A stretch of DNA of 64,000 nt from Geosiphon pyriformis (GCA_016748015.1 JAAOMT010000595.1:128282-192281); one strand, 5' to 3'; shown: positions 9,938 to 22,679, numbered from the stretch's first letter. Notes: generated by a model not told the origin, from the sequence alone. Made by a program: numbers and translations.

Positions 9938-12900
9938 TTACACAACTATGTGAACTGAAACCAGATCACTTATACCCGAAAAAAACAAAGAAGATTTGTG
10001 AAAACCAAACCAAATACCAAAAGCATCAGTAATACCAAGCAATTTGACCATATCAGCAGAAAGCCTTGAAGCCAAACCAGAAACTAAAATAAGAGCCAAA
10101 CCATCAAGAGGAATCAACCTGTTTCTTTCTATATAAGCTTAATATTTAGCATGAACTGACCAAACTTCATTCCTAAAAGCTAAACCAAAAGAGTGTACAA
10201 ACTTAACAATCTCCAAACCAGTAATTTTAGTATCATAAAAGACAGAGACAGCTTCATAAAACCAACCATTAAAAACAAAACCCTTACAAAAAGCCATGAA
10301 TACAAGGAAATCAGAACTACAGGATGACAGCAGCTATAAAACACCAGAAAAGGAATAAAAAAAATGGGAAACTGCCTTCCAGAAATTCACATGAGAATCC
10401 AATAACTAATGTCGAATAGATTCATCGATCCTGCAAGAAAACACATAATCTGATACTTTAATATTACCATAATATAAGCACAATACACTAAAATAAAGTA
10501 TACTATAAAAGTGCTTCCATACAGCAACCAGTAGTTGATAATGCAAAGCTTTTATAAAGTATGTATGTATATTAGCCAAGAGTTTGCTAGTAAAACTGAC
10601 AGCCATGTGTAAGTCAGGATGCCACACCAAAGATGAACAAAGCCAATCAATCTCTGGAATCAAACTGCCCATCAAAAACTTGGAACCAGACCCAACTTCC
10701 CAGCATGTATGATATACAGAATGATAAATATCACATACAAAGTGTCTAAAATTGCCAGAAATAATACTATTATCAGCCACTATGAAATGTTTATCTAAGC
10801 AAGAAGGAAGATGCCAACTAGAAAAAAAAACAGCACTGGCAATCATGTCAGCATGCTCATTCCCTGAAATGCCAGAGTGACTCTTTATCTTGTGCCAACT
10901 AATTCTTAAATTCTTACTATAAATAACATTAATAATATGCTGATGTTTGATCCAGCACTTATTGTGAAAGTCAAGACACACCAGATCTAATTCCAATTTA
11001 CAAGCATCCAAAGTAGATTGACTATCCGAAAACAAGTGAACAGAACTAAACACAGGAACACACTACAAAGCCAATGCAATAGTCTGTAATTCCACCATAG
11101 CCAACGATATCAAACCTAATATACCAATGCCCAAACCCAAATTAATGTTCTCAAAAAAAAAAGCAGTGCTAACTTTACAGCCTACTGTGCTCAAATCCTT
11201 TAGAGATCTATCCATATATACAGATAAACTACCAGAATTAACTCAAGAGAAACAGTCACAAATAGATGCAAAATCATCAAATTCAAGAATGCTTAGATAA
11301 CCAACTCCATTTGAACCCAAGGAATAAGCAGAGAAGGGAGTTAAACCATTAAGAAATACCACAGAAATCTTGAACCATTTAAGAACAAGACCATGAGAGT
11401 CCAGCCTTTTCCACCATCTGAAAGTACACCAGTCAAAAACAGCACCATAACTATTCCAAAATTGATTCACAAAAGCTACACTATACTAATGAAGAGAAAA
11501 AAAAACTTGAAAAATCTAGACTCGCCCAAAACAGCAGACATAGAAGTCCTATTATGAAACCAAAAAGAATTGGCCAAAAAGCCACCCAGGGACAGATTGC
11601 AATCAAGAAGAATGCAAATCATGTTTGCCAGAAAGTTATTTAAAGCACTGATACACACATGGACAGAAGAACTCAATAGATAAACAGGACACCAATACAG
11701 AACTTGTAAGTTATGTGATCTGTAAGAAAACAAGTGACCTAAAACTCCATCAGAGTTCGCAAAATTAACTAGGAAAGCAACTTTACTCTCAGACTGAACT
11801 TGTAAGAAAGATTTCAAACCATAAAAAGAAGGGTAGTGAATTGTGTTATTAGGAAAGTCAAGCGGGAGACCAGATTTAAGCTTTAAGTCTTTGTGAACCA
11901 AAGCATTCCATTTGTTGCAAACACCAACGGGAATAAAGCTGAACTGCATTTTATAACTGACTATAGGATAAAGAACCACTAATACCAAATACAAAAGCTG
12001 CTTATCTGAGACAGCCTTCCTTAGAACCAGATTGGTGAAGAAATGAATGTCTGAATTAGTCTTTGTCAAACTAGGCTTCAAGAGACCCTCAATTGAGAGA
12101 AAAATACCTAAATACCAATGAGATTCTCTCTTTTTGGCAATGGAGATTGGTGATCCACTAATAGAAAGATAAGGATTACTGGCTCTGCTGTTGATAGGAA
12201 TGACCACTGTTTTGTTATTATTAATAGAAATGTTATTGATTTGAAAAAATTTGCCAGCAATATCAAAAATGTATTGAGTAGCCCTCTGACTGCTATCAAT
12301 CCAAATTGTATTATTGATGAAAGTGCCAGCAGCAAAAAAAGAAGAAAGCCCAATCTAAGACTTGGTGTAACCACTTTTGGAGATAAAATGAGAATTCAAT
12401 CTATACCCACACACACTCTTCTGACACTTGACTTCACACAATAAAGGGTTATAAAATATGAGCTACAGGAGAGAAAAAAACACCTCTCCTTGGTCCAGAC
12501 TATCATGCACATGATAACCACCTGTTAAACTAAAATCTGTTATAACTCTGTTGGTGCAATCCTTATGAATGCCACCGAAGAAACAAATAAACTTGCTGTA
12601 CATTTTGATTCTGACCAAACTCTTCTTAAGATGTTTCCAGCCAACTGAATCATATGTCTTTTACATGTCTTATAAAACTAGCCAAAGCTCTTGGTCTTTT
12701 TCCAGAGCATTCTTAATAACTGAACCAATAGCAAAAATGAGAGATTAAGTCAACATGCCCTTCAAAACTGAAAAATTGTCCCCATAAAAAACATTAAAAA
12801 TGATGCATGCCAAAGAAATTCTGTCAGAAAGAATCTTAGAAAGAATTTTATGAGCTGTTTTGATTAAAGCAATAGGACAAATATTTGTCAGAACACTTTT

Positions 12901-14611
12901 CCACTTATATGATTTGGGAATCATCGAGACCCAAGTCTTTTTCCAAGAGCTGGGCATTAATTTACTAGACAAACAGGAATTCAACAGCACCAAAAGCATA
13001 TCCAAGACCAACTTATCACAATGCTTCTAAAGTTCATTCAACATACCTAAGAGACCAGCAGCTTTGCCATTAAGCAGATTAGAAACCACATCAATCAACT
13101 TATTAAATTCAATTAAACACATGACACCAGAAAAAGCCTCATTGAAAACATACTCCAATAGTTAATATTGGTGGTACCAGTCACCAGAGATGTCATCTAC
13201 CACTTCGCGCTTCCTAGTCTATCTTTCTATAATTACATTTACCTTAGACTTAACTAAATCAGATTTCAGAATCAGTTTGTTATCGACTATCAGATGATCA
13301 AGTGCTACTTTGCGAAAGAAACATTCTAGCACACTTCTAATTATATAACCCTTATTAATCTCGAAACTCTCTATCCTTCTATCAATAGCTGATCTGATGT
13401 TTGCCTTCTTAGCCTTCAGGGATTCAGTAAGCTTGGCAGTGCAATAAGACTTTTTAGCACCAAAGAGAGCAGAACAGATGTGATTAGAGCTAGCACCAGA
13501 GTTTACAACATCCTGAATGATTGAAGTCTTAACATTGTTCAAAAAAATACAGTATTTCATAAAAAAATCAAAATTCACAATATTCTTTTTATGTAAAGCC
13601 CTGACAATTTTAGAAACCAATAGCTCCAATTTGTAAAACCTCGAAGATTTTTTGGTAAAGACATCATTAAAGTCTTTGAACCACTTTTTCTTAAATACTT
13701 CATTAGCCAAGAAAACCATTATTTTGCAAATAGTACCCCACATTGCATCCAAATTTGAGAACCTCACAGAGGTGGCAAACTTATTTGAGAACATTGCAGC
13801 ATTGGCTGATGTGGCACCCTTAAAATTGTTTCATTTAATCTCATCAGCACTTTTAAACTTGAACTTCTATCTATTCTTGTTTGCCTGCTTGCAAAGAAAA
13901 TTTAACCATGCATCTAAAAGTTCACCCAAACCCACAGACACAAAAACAGCCTGATGATCAGTATTAAAAAATTCTCCAACATTAGACACCTTTTGATCCA
14001 CTACAGCATTGACCAAGTTTGAAAAAACAAACAAAAAATTGATGGTCTTAGCCACACCCTGAGAGTTAGCCCATGTGGATGTTTTGACATAAAAACTTCC
14101 ACCCAAGGAATTGACCAAACCAAAATCTAGACATTTTTTGAAACTGGCACACTTTCAGGAACCATTTTCATTGAAGTTGCTATCCAAAACCACAAATAAG
14201 AATTCATTGACTGTCTTTGCGATCATAGAATTGATATCATTAGCTTAAAAGAAATGAACAGCCAGAAATGCCCCAGCATAAAGCCCCAAAATTAACATGA
14301 AAAGTTTATTCTTGAATAGCAGCTTGATTAAAAGAAACCAATCAGACACCTCAGAAATCTTATAAACATGACAAGCTAGAGAAGTTTTTATGATGATTGT
14401 AACTTCAGTACCAAGAAACCTCTTGTCCAACCCAGATGAAAAAACCCTAACACTACCAAACTTATCCCTAATCCAAGGCCTATTGCTAGATCTCAGCTTT
14501 GTCTTTGTAATTATTGAAACCAAATTTCCAGAATTTTTATGTCAACAGACAATGTTTTTCTGTTTGGCAAAGACGTTGATACTGCAAACATTACATGTTG
14601 CAAATTTTCAT
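9938..14611 (-). pseudogene. LINE1 ORF2: AP-type endonuclease, reverse transcriptase, RNase H
   Basis: Broken ORF2 polyprotein. Order on minus: endonuclease/exonuclease/phosphatase domain ~14,590-13,870 (TKLRSSNRPWIRDKF, later NTDHQAV with the catalytic Asp-His); linker 13,794-13,219; RT ~13,010-12,110 (PIALIKTAHKILSKILSDRI, a KTYDSVGW motif near 12,650, a GLDQGEVFSP-like segment, and the catalytic F-x-D-D box degraded to FINNT); post-RT region 12,207-11,243; RNase H 11,053-10,800 (FSDSQSTLDACK, then HSGISGNEHADMIA); and a C-terminal ~200 aa region ending SGISDLVSVHIVV before TAA at 9,938. The ORF2 ATG equivalent is near 14,611. Several frameshifts and stops, and Asp-to-Asn loss at the RT active site, rule out activity. 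The C-terminal region strongly resembles LINE proteins I associate with Rhizophagus. Confidence 0.88.
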
Positions 14612-14621
14612 ACAAAGTCAC

Positions 14622-16308
14622 TCATTGAGGAATGAGAGAAGTTGACAAACTGAAACCAGAGCACAAATGATTCAATCTTTTCAAAACAGATCCAACTGAC
14701 ACCTTTAAAGCCACCATCTTGAATTCCAATTCACTCACTTTGTTTGTCAAAACCTTAGAACTACTTAAACTAAGATCAACAACTGGGTCTGCAACAACTG
14801 AAAAAAAGGAATGAGGAAACACTATTGTAACATCCAGAGCCATATTTGAGTCTAAATCAGATGTAACAGATGCAAGAACAACCAGAGAAAAAACATGAGG
14901 TTTAGATACCAGAAGCACCAAATCTACAAAGCTCAATTTTTTCATAATAATTGAAATCTGATTCATTAAGAGCTCCAAAGAGTGTTCCAGAGAGGCCAAT
15001 TAATTAACCAAACAGGAATCACCAAGAGAATTAGAAACCAATGAGACAGGTTTTGCACCTGAAGATGAGCCAAAACCAAAAAAATCTGATGAAACTACAC
15101 AAGAGAAAAAACCACCAGCAACCTGGGCCCAAGTTTTCCCACCAAAGAAACTGGGTGAACAATTGGCACCTGCTTCTTTTTATATATGTTGGCCAAATGG
15201 ATCTGATCCTGAGAAGTTACCACCTGCTTACCATGAGCACCAGAATTCCTACTCAATAAACACACTGTAGAGATATGACCAAACTGTTTGCAATGAGCAC
15301 AATGAGCCAAAGAAAAACCAGCCCAGCACAAATTCACACTCTTAAACACTGGAGTAGAACCAATAGCAGCCAATTTGGACACCTTATCAACAAAACACAC
15401 AATCACACATCTATCATGCATATATAAACTGAGATTACGGCCAATGAAACAAGTTTTTCCATCATATAATTCCAACAAATCAGAAAAATCATAAGCTGTA
15501 GTACTAACTGAAAGAGTATAAAGCAGTGCCTGATGTAGATCTCTGAAAATCCACAATTGTTTGTCATCAACAGTTTTTGTTATATGAACAGAATTTTTTT
15601 CTATAAGGACAGACCATCTAACTGTGACCAAATCAGCTATCTCAGATAATTTATATTTAACCAATGCTTTTTGCCACAGACCAATTAATTGCATCTTAAT
15701 TGATACTACCTTGCCAAATTTGGAAAAAACAGATTCCACAGCCAATTTAAGAAAATCAACTAGAATCTTTTTAACAACAATTTCCTGATCTGAATGACTG
15801 CTTGGCTTCCTAACATCATTGTTTATCAAAATTTTTTCACAGATTGCCATTTTCTTAGTCTTATTTAAGCTTAGTTCCAAAGTAAATGATGATCTGATAA
15901 TTCCAGGCAATTTTAAAGGAGCAGAAGCTCCTCCAAAACCATCAACTCAATAAAAAATTTTTTTAATTGAAATTAATTTGTCATTAACAGTTTTTTCAGG
16001 AATAACTGAAAGTTCAATATCTAATGTGAATGATTTCACTGGCCTGAAGCATTTTTTTTCCAGAACATGTGAATTGCCACTCAACAGCTGATTAGAACCT
16101 TTGAATTTGAGAGAAAAAAGCTCTAAAACATCATTGATGTCACTCGTATTATTGAAGGAAGGTTTTTTCAGCAGATGTCCTAACACATACATTCTTATTC
16201 ATGTCTTTTTTGGAGTCATGTTATCTACCATATTATCAGTCTCGGAGTTGTTAAAATCCATGTAACTTGTTTTTTCTGCCACCATGTTGCTTATGTTTTT
16301 CATGTTAG
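14622..16308 (-). pseudogene. LINE1 ORF1, main part: RRM-like nucleic-acid-binding protein with CCHC knuckle
   Basis: ORF1 chaperone-type protein. Visible parts: residues encoded 16,192-15,950 (TYVLGHLL... region); an RRM-like segment in the ORF 15,910-15,095 (ESVFSKFGKVVSIKMQLIGL); a CX2CX4HX4C zinc knuckle at 15,260-15,301 (CAHCKQFGHISTVC); and a C-terminal heptad-rich tail 14,999-14,622 (LTNKVSELEFKMVALKVS). Frameshifts near 15,100 and 15,930 and stops near 16,195 break it. The N-terminus is on the far side of the nested block at 47,211-47,470. Decayed homologues lie at 49,616-50,809 and 63,003-64,000. The protein would bind LINE RNA during target-primed reverse transcription. Confidence 0.82.
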
Positions 16309-17122
16309 TATTACAAATGATTATTTGGGGTCTCAAGTCAAATAACAAATCCGTAACTTGGTGCTTGGTTGGTATTCTGGTATTGATATCTGAAGGTTTT
16401 GTTATGGAGTTTTTTGTATAATAGACAAAAATTTAATAGTTGTTTTCAGTAGCCTTCCAGAATTACAATTCTGTCAAATTTCTTTCTCAGTGTAGTGACC
16501 AGTAATCCTCTTAGTAAGCTATCCTTAAATCTATGAGTGTTCTATCCTTGTTTTATGGTCTTTTACCAGTCCCTATGACATCTGTATCTCAGCACTTAAT
16601 CCTTAATTAATTTAGTAAAACCAAAGAAATAACAAAAGAAATAAAAGAAAATAAAAGAAAATAAAAAAATAAACAAAAGCAATTACAAGTTAGTATCCCA
16701 TCAATAGCCATGATCAAGAGTTATTGTTCCAGTGTGGTTAAGTATTAATTACTATTAACATAAAGTGTTGATAGTGGAAAGTGGATTTAAATGGTGAATA
16801 ATTTATTTATTTAATATTTGTGGATAGAAGATTTTTAACTCTCGAATTCTGCCCTTTCTACTTCTAATGCTATTGTTATATATACATAATTGATGTTCTA
16901 CGAGATTGCTCACATTCCCAAGTGATGTGCTATGATTTCTTAAGCAATGCTCACATTCCTGAGCAATATGCTATGATTTCTTAAGCAATGCTTACATTGT
17001 TGAGCAATGTGTTATGTTTTCTGACATTGCTCCATATTGCTGAGCAATGTGTTCACATGCTACATACTATTTGCTTATTGGTCTACTATTTCTCTATATT
17101 TGTTTTCTTTCTATGAGTAACA
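16309..17122 (-). repeat. X-type LTR, left copy (3' LTR of the minus-strand element)
   Basis: Complete 814-bp LTR ending TATGAGTAACA. On the minus strand its order is TGTTACTCATAGAAAG, a hairpin-repeat array, a TATATATA box at 16,877-16,884, then the transcribed part with a T-rich tract (A-rich on plus). The adjacent internal sequence on minus, AAAAAGAAGAAAATAA, is a polypurine tract, as expected beside a 3' LTR. Its partner is the 5'-truncated copy at 46,676-47,210. Confidence 0.85.
16901..17056 (-). promoter_or_regulatory. Hairpin-repeat array upstream of the X LTR TATA box
   Basis: Repeated imperfect palindromes of the form CATTGCTGAGCAATG, for example near 16,945-16,990 and 17,030-17,050, spaced ~40-45 bp. 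On the transcribed minus strand they lie directly 5' of the TATATATA box at 16,877-16,884, where U3 enhancer sites would be. The partner LTR has the same array with more regular units (46,945-47,145). Confidence 0.6.
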
Positions 17123-17136
17123 TTATTTTCTTCTTT

Positions 17137-17772
17137 TTAATATTGAGCTCCATCAAAATCTTCATTTTAAATTAGCTCCAATACTTCTTTTTCTAATATT
17201 GTTTGTTCGACTTTATTTTACATATCTTTTACTTGTATATTGTTCATTCTTCCCCATTAATTAATGGTTATGGTTTCTATGTCAAAGTGTAACAGTATTT
17301 CTGAGTAGTTCTGAAATATGTTGTGCAGTTGATAAATTGTTCTTACATGTAGTGTCGAGTTCATCTTTTTTCCAATAAATTCTTCAATTTACTGTATTAT
17401 GTTTTGGTTAAATATTCTCTTGGATTTGTTAATATACAACTCTTGAATATTCAACTTTTAATCTAACTGATAGTAACAGTATAATATTGGAAGTTGTTCT
17501 GTCCATTGCTTCTAATTCTCTTTTGTAAGTTCTTCTGTTAGTGCCATAATAGGTATTTTCCCAAAAGTGTTCTTTACTTTTTCTATTATATTATCTGACC
17601 AGTTTTTATCATTCTTTGGTGTTCACTGATATGGTGTTTTCTTTGTCTTTCTTTGGGTGTTTCAATAGCAAATTATTTATTTGTTAATAACAATTTTTAT
17701 GTCTAACTGTTGTTCACTTAAAGCCTAGAACAATTGTTGAGCTATAGTGTGGATATGATCTGGTATTTTCAT
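17137..17772 (-). pseudogene. Extra ORF (ORF3) after integrase, A/X element
   Basis: A frame of 212 codons from ATG 17,772 to TAA 17,137, interrupted by several in-frame stops at former Gln or Trp codons. It aligns over its length with the ORFs at 25,708 (B), 42,675 (C) and 51,805 (D). Shared traits: an N-terminus like KIPDHIHTIAQQLF followed by DIKIVIN; a middle EFIGKKMNS...VRTIYQLHNIF; and the C-terminal FDGAQY, whose codons run into the polypurine tract. No known domain, signal or membrane segment is seen; it looks helical. I do not recognise a family. Confidence 0.7.
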
Positions 17773-17829
17773 TTTTCTTGGTTGCTTTTGTCACATGTAC
17801 TGTGTCTTTATATATTCTTTTGGTTATTC

Positions 17830-19040
17830 AATTTAATGTGTTTGGTTCAATAACTATGATTGGTTCCAGATCTCATGTAATCTTATTTGGTTAAACTAGT
17901 ATTCTTTGTACTCCCAGTTGTAGAATATTATTGGTGGATAATGATGCTATTTGATGATATGGTTTCAGTCGATCCCTATGTGCTGCTTTGGCTAAGATTT
18001 TGTTGTTTTATCTTAGTTTATAAGCTCCATTTCCAAGAATTTTTTTTATGTGAAATGGTCTGTCCCATTTGGAGTCAAATTTTCTACTCCATTGTTTTTC
18101 CACTTTGGTATGATGTAAAAGTACTTTGTTTTCAATCTTAAATTCAACTGGTTTGTCTGATAGTTAATTATTATGTCTTTTTTTTTGTTTTTCTTGTGAC
18201 TTCTGGATGTTATCAGCTGCTCTTTACTGTTTATTTTCTAATGTTTCCATTAAGTCATATGTTTTTTTTAGCAATATTTCCTGAAAATTGTCTTTAATTA
18301 TTGGTTTTGTTGAATAAGTGGTGACTTTTATCTCAACTGGTAATGTTGCTGTTCTATCATATACTAATTCAAATAGTGTTGCTTGTGTAGTGTCTTGTTT
18401 CATTGTTCGATAAGCAAATAATACTAATGGTATGAACAAATTCTATTTGTCCTGATTTTTTTGACTGATCTTGGCGATTGCTTCACACAATGTTTGGTTA
18501 AACCTCTCAATTAACCCATTTGTTTGTGGATGGTATGGTAATGATAATGGTCTTTTGATTCCAAATCTCTAACTTAATTCTGCTAATGTTCTGTTCACAA
18601 AGTGAGTTCTTTGATTTGATAATAGTTTTTTTGGATATCTATGTCAACAAATCAAATCTTGATAAACAAATTCGGCAACAGATTTTGCATCTGCTCTTTG
18701 AATGGCTTTTGCTTCTGACCATTTAGTGAGATAGTCCATGGCTACTGTAATATATCTGTTATTTCTGCTGGTGATTGTTAATGGTCTGACTAAGTCAATT
18801 CCAATGCGATCAAATAGTTGTCCCACTTTAATTGGTCTTAATGGTTCACTTGGTCTTGTTCTATCTCTTTTTTGACAAGCATCACAACTTTAAACATATT
18901 GAATAATGTCTGAATACATTGATGGCCAATAATATCTTTTTCTGGCTCTTTCTATGGTTGCTTCTTTATGAAAATGTTTTGCTGTTGGATCTGAGTGCAT
19001 GTTAAACAATATTGTTTCTTTTTCTGATTCTGTAATTACT
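17830..19040 (-). pseudogene. Integrase, A/X element
   Basis: Ty3/gypsy integrase with an HHCC zinc region near 19,010-18,880 (HFHKEAT, CDACQKR), a catalytic core beginning DRIGIDLVRPL (18,826), then LSNQRTHFVN, where the second catalytic Asp has become Asn, and PYHPQTNGLIERFNQTLCEA with the catalytic Glu. The C-terminal region 18,439-17,900 has a WDRPFHI segment like the GPY/F module. Frameshift and stop near 18,640, 18,450 and elsewhere. It would insert cDNA; the Asp-to-Asn change (G-to-A) and stops make it inactive. Confidence 0.82.
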
Positions 19041-19257
19041 CTGGTTGATTGGTTTGGATTTTTTCTGTTTTTCTGGTAAAGTATATTTTGATGATTGATG
19101 AAATATTTTGATTGCTGTTTTATGTTGTTTTGTTCTTTTTGAGATAATTTCTCTTTGAATAATTGAGTATTTATATAATGCTGGAGTTGTTGGTATTTTT
19201 GTGTATTTATCTTTTGTTATATATTTTTGAATTGAAATGTTTTTAGATTTGTCTCAT

Positions 19258-20539
19258 TCATGACAATCTGTCAGCATTTCCATTGTCTTTTCCCTTTTTA
19301 TAATGTACTGTATAATTGAATGGTAAAAGTTTTATTTTCCATCTGGCATGGCGATTGTCTACAAATTTTTGTTTCTGGATTGAAGTCAATCTCTTGTGAT
19401 CCATATATATTTCAAACTTTTGGCTCAAGTATTCTCTCCATTTCATGACTGCCCAATAGATTGCTAAATGTTCCAGTGCTGGTGTTCTATAGTTCTTTTT
19501 GGCTGGACTTAAGCTTCTACTGGTGTAAGCTACTGGATGTTCTCTTCCATCTGGTTCTTTCTGTAAAAGTACTGCTTCCAATGCTTGACCTGATGTATCT
19601 GTAGTAATGATGAATGGTTTGCTATGATCTGGATACATCAATACTGGAGCTTGAATAAGCTTTCTTCTCAGTGTGTTGAATGTTTTTTGTTGAGCTTCAG
19701 TCCATTCATACTTTACATTCTTGGTTTGTAGATAGTGAAGTGGCTGGGCTAGTTTAGAAAAGTCCTTGATAAAACATCAATAATAGTCTGTAAATCCCAA
19801 AAATGCTCTTAGTTCTGACAAGTTTGCTAGTACTGGAAAGTTCTTTACTATTGTAATCTTATCTGAATCTGTTTTGATTCCATTTTTGCTCACTACATGT
19901 TCCAAAAACTTGAGTTCAGTTTTTTCAAAGAAACATTTGGTCTTATTTAAATTCAGCTTTTTTTAATCTTTTGAATACTTGTTGGAGATGATGCAGATGA
20001 TCATCAAATGTTTTTGAGAACACATTGGTGTCATCCAAGTATATGACTACTGATTTCCACAATAAGCCAGTATAAACGATTTCCATTAGCCATTGGAAAG
20101 TGGCTGGGGTATTGGTTAAGCCAAATGACATCATTTTAAATTTGAAATTCCCTTCTTTAGTGGTGAATGCTGTTTTTTCTTTGTCAGCTGGATTCATGGC
20201 TACTTGCCAATAATCTCTGTTTAAGTCTAATGTTGAGAACCATTTGTTTTCACCAAAAGCGTCAAATAATTCCTGTATTCATGGAGTTAGATAGCTGTCT
20301 TCACGAGTTACACTGTTGAGTTTCTTGTAGTCCACACAAAATTGGATTTTCCCATTCTTTTTATGAACAAGTACTACTGGTAACGACCATGGGCTCATTG
20401 ATGATTGAATTAGCCCATTGTCAAGCATTCAGTTTATCTCTTGATGAATAATCTCGTGGCTGGCTGGTGGCACTCTGTATGCTCTTTGTTTGATTGGCAT
20501 TACATCTCCAGTCTTGATCTGATGCTGGATGATATCAGT
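19258..20539 (-). pseudogene. Reverse transcriptase and RNase H, A/X element
   Basis: RT runs from 20,539 (after the FASENKFG linker) with KIQFCVDYKKLNS, STLDLNRDYWQVAM, AFTTKEGNFKFKMMSFGL and the catalytic box YLDDT near 20,030, intact. Connection and RNase H follow: FIITTDTSGQALEAVLLQ with the first catalytic Asp, and VAYTSRSLSPAKKNY (19,641-19,258), ending GNADRLS. Breaks occur near 20,200, 19,940 and 19,780 (stops at Trp or Arg positions and a frameshift). Confidence 0.85.
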
Positions 20540-21727
20540 TTAGCCAAACTTGTTTTCACTGGCAAAGATGTTTTTGAAATTGTTGAGCAACATCTTGAGC
20601 TGCATACGTTGGAGTGGATCTAAGTTTCTTATGTTCATTTGTTCCAATTGTTCTGGTTGGAGTAAATAACATTCGTCTTGTCTATAGATTGTTTGTGATG
20701 TAATGTTGACATATCCACAAAGTTGTGGAAAGTCTGGAATGGGGTTTGGTGGTTGGTCTTCTATTTCTGTGGTTAAATATCCAATGGTGGTTTTTTCTGG
20801 TATGTTGATGATATTGTCAGTATTGTTGTAGATGGAAATTTTTATGTGACTATAGCTTTTGGCTGGTATGTGGAGATTGATCAGTCCAATTTTTTCTGAT
20901 TCACAAAGGCTTGCTTCAGCTTCAAAAATCTGTTTTTGCTCCTTTTCTTTCCTTTCTATTGCTAACATGTACTGGCTATATGGTGGAATGGAAATAGCTT
21001 GGCCGGTTAAGATAATTTCTTCTTGGCCAATAATTTTTTCCTCTGCCATATTAACTGGTACATCTATTCTACTCGTTGACCCAAATCCCTGTATCCTTCT
21101 TGCTGTTATTCCTAACTCTTCTCTGTTTCTTACTGATACTAACTGAGCTATCTTAACCAAAGGTAAGAATATTGCCTGTGCTATTTTTTCATTCAGCTCT
21201 ATTATATAGGCCTTGTTTGAATTATTTTGTAGCATAGTAATGATATTTCCCACATATCCCACATCAATTATTCCTCCTCTTATATTGATCCCTCTTTTTG
21301 CTAAACTACTCCTAGATGCTAATTGAATCATTGTTGTTGCTGGAATTTCTAGTGCTATTTTCAAATCAATGCAGGTGCACTTATGTGGTTCCAATTTGAT
21401 GGTTTCTGTTCCTGGATATCTCAGATCAAATCCTGCATCAGTATTATGCATGCATTTTGGCATAATACTTTCATTATTATTGCTAAACCATTTCAGTTCT
21501 TGTTCCTTGGCGAGGTCAGGAAGCATGATATATTGTTCATAGTTTGAGTCAAAGTTTGAATCTGAGTTGATATCGTTGTTCTTGTCATTGCCATTTTGAA
21601 TGGAGCTGGAACCATTATTTTTGTCGTCATTGTTGTTGGGGTTTGAATCAGGATCGAGTGGTGATTCTGACTCTGATGCACAGCTGCTGATTGGTTTTTT
21701 TCTTCGGGGATCATGTAGATCATGCAT
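20540..21727 (-). CDS. Open pol segment: dUTPase domain plus RT-proximal linker, A/X element
   Basis: Open for 395 codons. Residues 91-222 are a trimeric-type dUTPase: motif I AGFDL (98-102), motif II SRSSLAK (138-144), motif III GGIIDVGYVG (151-160) with the catalytic Asp155 and the uracil-stacking Tyr158, motif IV EKIAQA (180-185), and motif V RIQGFGSTSR (211-220). dUTPases hydrolyse dUTP to dUMP, keeping uracil out of newly made DNA. Residues 1-90 are acidic and low complexity. Residues 225-395 form a linker seen before gypsy RTs (HIKISIYNNTDNIINIPEKT), then FASENKFG. A stop separates it from RT. It lies between the Cys-rich region and RT, the same order as in B, C and D. Motifs look competent, but an independent start codon is doubtful because it would be cut from a polyprotein. 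Confidence 0.88.
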   Translation of the reverse strand: MHDLHDPRRKKPISSCASESESPLDPDSNPNNNDDKNNGSSSIQNGNDKNNDINSDSNFDSNYEQYIMLPDLAKEQELKWFSNNNESIMPKCMHNTDAGFDLRYPGTETIKLEPHKCTCIDLKIALEIPATTMIQLASRSSLAKRGINIRGGIIDVGYVGNIITMLQNNSNKAYIIELNEKIAQAIFLPLVKIAQLVSVRNREELGITARRIQGFGSTSRIDVPVNMAEEKIIGQEEIILTGQAISIPPYSQYMLAIERKEKEQKQIFEAEASLCESEKIGLINLHIPAKSYSHIKISIYNNTDNIINIPEKTTIGYLTTEIEDQPPNPIPDFPQLCGYVNITSQTIYRQDECYLLQPEQLEQMNIRNLDPLQRMQLKMLLNNFKNIFASENKFG

Positions 21728-22679
21728 GGTAGTGTATTGTAAATGAGGTCACAATCGTCATAATATTTAAAGTTACTGGGAATTAAACAATGACAACACA
21801 GTCTTGTATTCAACTATACTAGCCATTGTTCTTGCTTTTCTCTAGTGGGTGCCAAGTTCTGGTAGTGTTCATGGAACTCTTCTGGTTCCAGAAAATTTAT
21901 GACTAGCTCTGCATCCCAGTCAAGCTTGATGGGTTCTGGTAAGTTGTTTTTAATTTCTCTGATCTTTTCGGGTGTTGCTCTTTCTATTTTGCCGATTGCC
22001 ATTCTCCAAATTTTGTCATCATCATGTGGACAACTGTTCAGTTGCTGCATGGCTCTTCTCCAGACTGCTTCTATTGGTGTTCCTTTCTTTACCTAGTTGC
22101 TTATTAGAATCGTGTATTGACATGACATGTCACATGTTCCTCCACGTCTTGGGATGTTGTTCCACATCCCTTCATCTAGCAGGATCTCCCCACAAGCGAG
22201 ACAAGGTTGGTTATTCCATTTTTCTTGCCTCTTTGGTCATCCAAAGCATTCGAGTAAGCATAGACGACAGTAGAACTTTGTTGCAGTGTGGTATTTCTCA
22301 TCGTCACCACAGCATGCACTCATTGACGACAGTTTCTTGCCGCAATTGATGCATACAAGCCTTGGCCATCAATAATTGGATTGTTGTGGAGTGTGGTGGG
22401 TATAGGAATTATAAATGGTGGTGGTTGGTGGCATTCCTTCTTCCTTTTCTTTTCTTTTTCCCTTATCTTCATTCCATTTCCAACTGGAGGCTTCTTTTTG
22501 TTCATTGTCAGTCCAAGTCAGATTGTCGGTTTCCCAGATAAGTTCATTTGTTTGCTTTCCTTTCCCATTGTCGTTCCAAGAGAGTATTGGTGGCAGCTCA
22601 TTGTGCTCTTCATCAGCTCACGACATTTGGTAGGCTTCCCAGGTAGGTTTTGGTTTTTCTTCTTCAAAGTCGATTAGTG
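21728..22679 (-). pseudogene. Cys-rich region with three zinc-binding-like modules, A/X element
   Basis: Module 1 near 22,360-22,260 (CINCGKKLSSMSACC ... YCRLC), module 2 near 22,200-22,120 (PCLACGEILLDEG ... GGTCDMSCQY), module 3 near 21,800 (LCCHCLIPSNFKYYDDC). Between modules 2 and 3 is a helical stretch (22,050-21,814, KIRTAT-like, with EPEEFHEHYQNLAP). The pattern C-x2-C ... C-x2-C repeats in B, C and D. Frameshifts interrupt it. Function unknown; it could bind nucleic acid or stabilise the polyprotein. Confidence 0.7.

Larger units (their letters stand above)
9810..16308 (-). mobile_element. LINE1, 3' part of a non-LTR retrotransposon
   Basis: Minus-strand LINE with ORF1, ORF2, a short 3' UTR and a poly-A tail (T-run near 9,804-9,815 on plus). 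Its 5' part is at 47,211-47,618, separated by the nested LTR block. The interrupted ORF1 resumes in frame (SEMSD before, MKNISNMV after). The 5' end matches that of LINE3 near 62,870, so LINE1 was full length, about 6.9 kb. The fragments flanking the block carry CTGA and CTAA, the 4-bp duplication of X. Confidence 0.85.

Noticed and set aside
22381-22677. Hydrophobic, Phe-rich plus-strand ORFs resembling membrane proteins
   Set aside because: They are reverse complements of Lys/Glu-rich parts of the Cys-rich pol region; the same false ORFs occur opposite B at 30,915-31,231.
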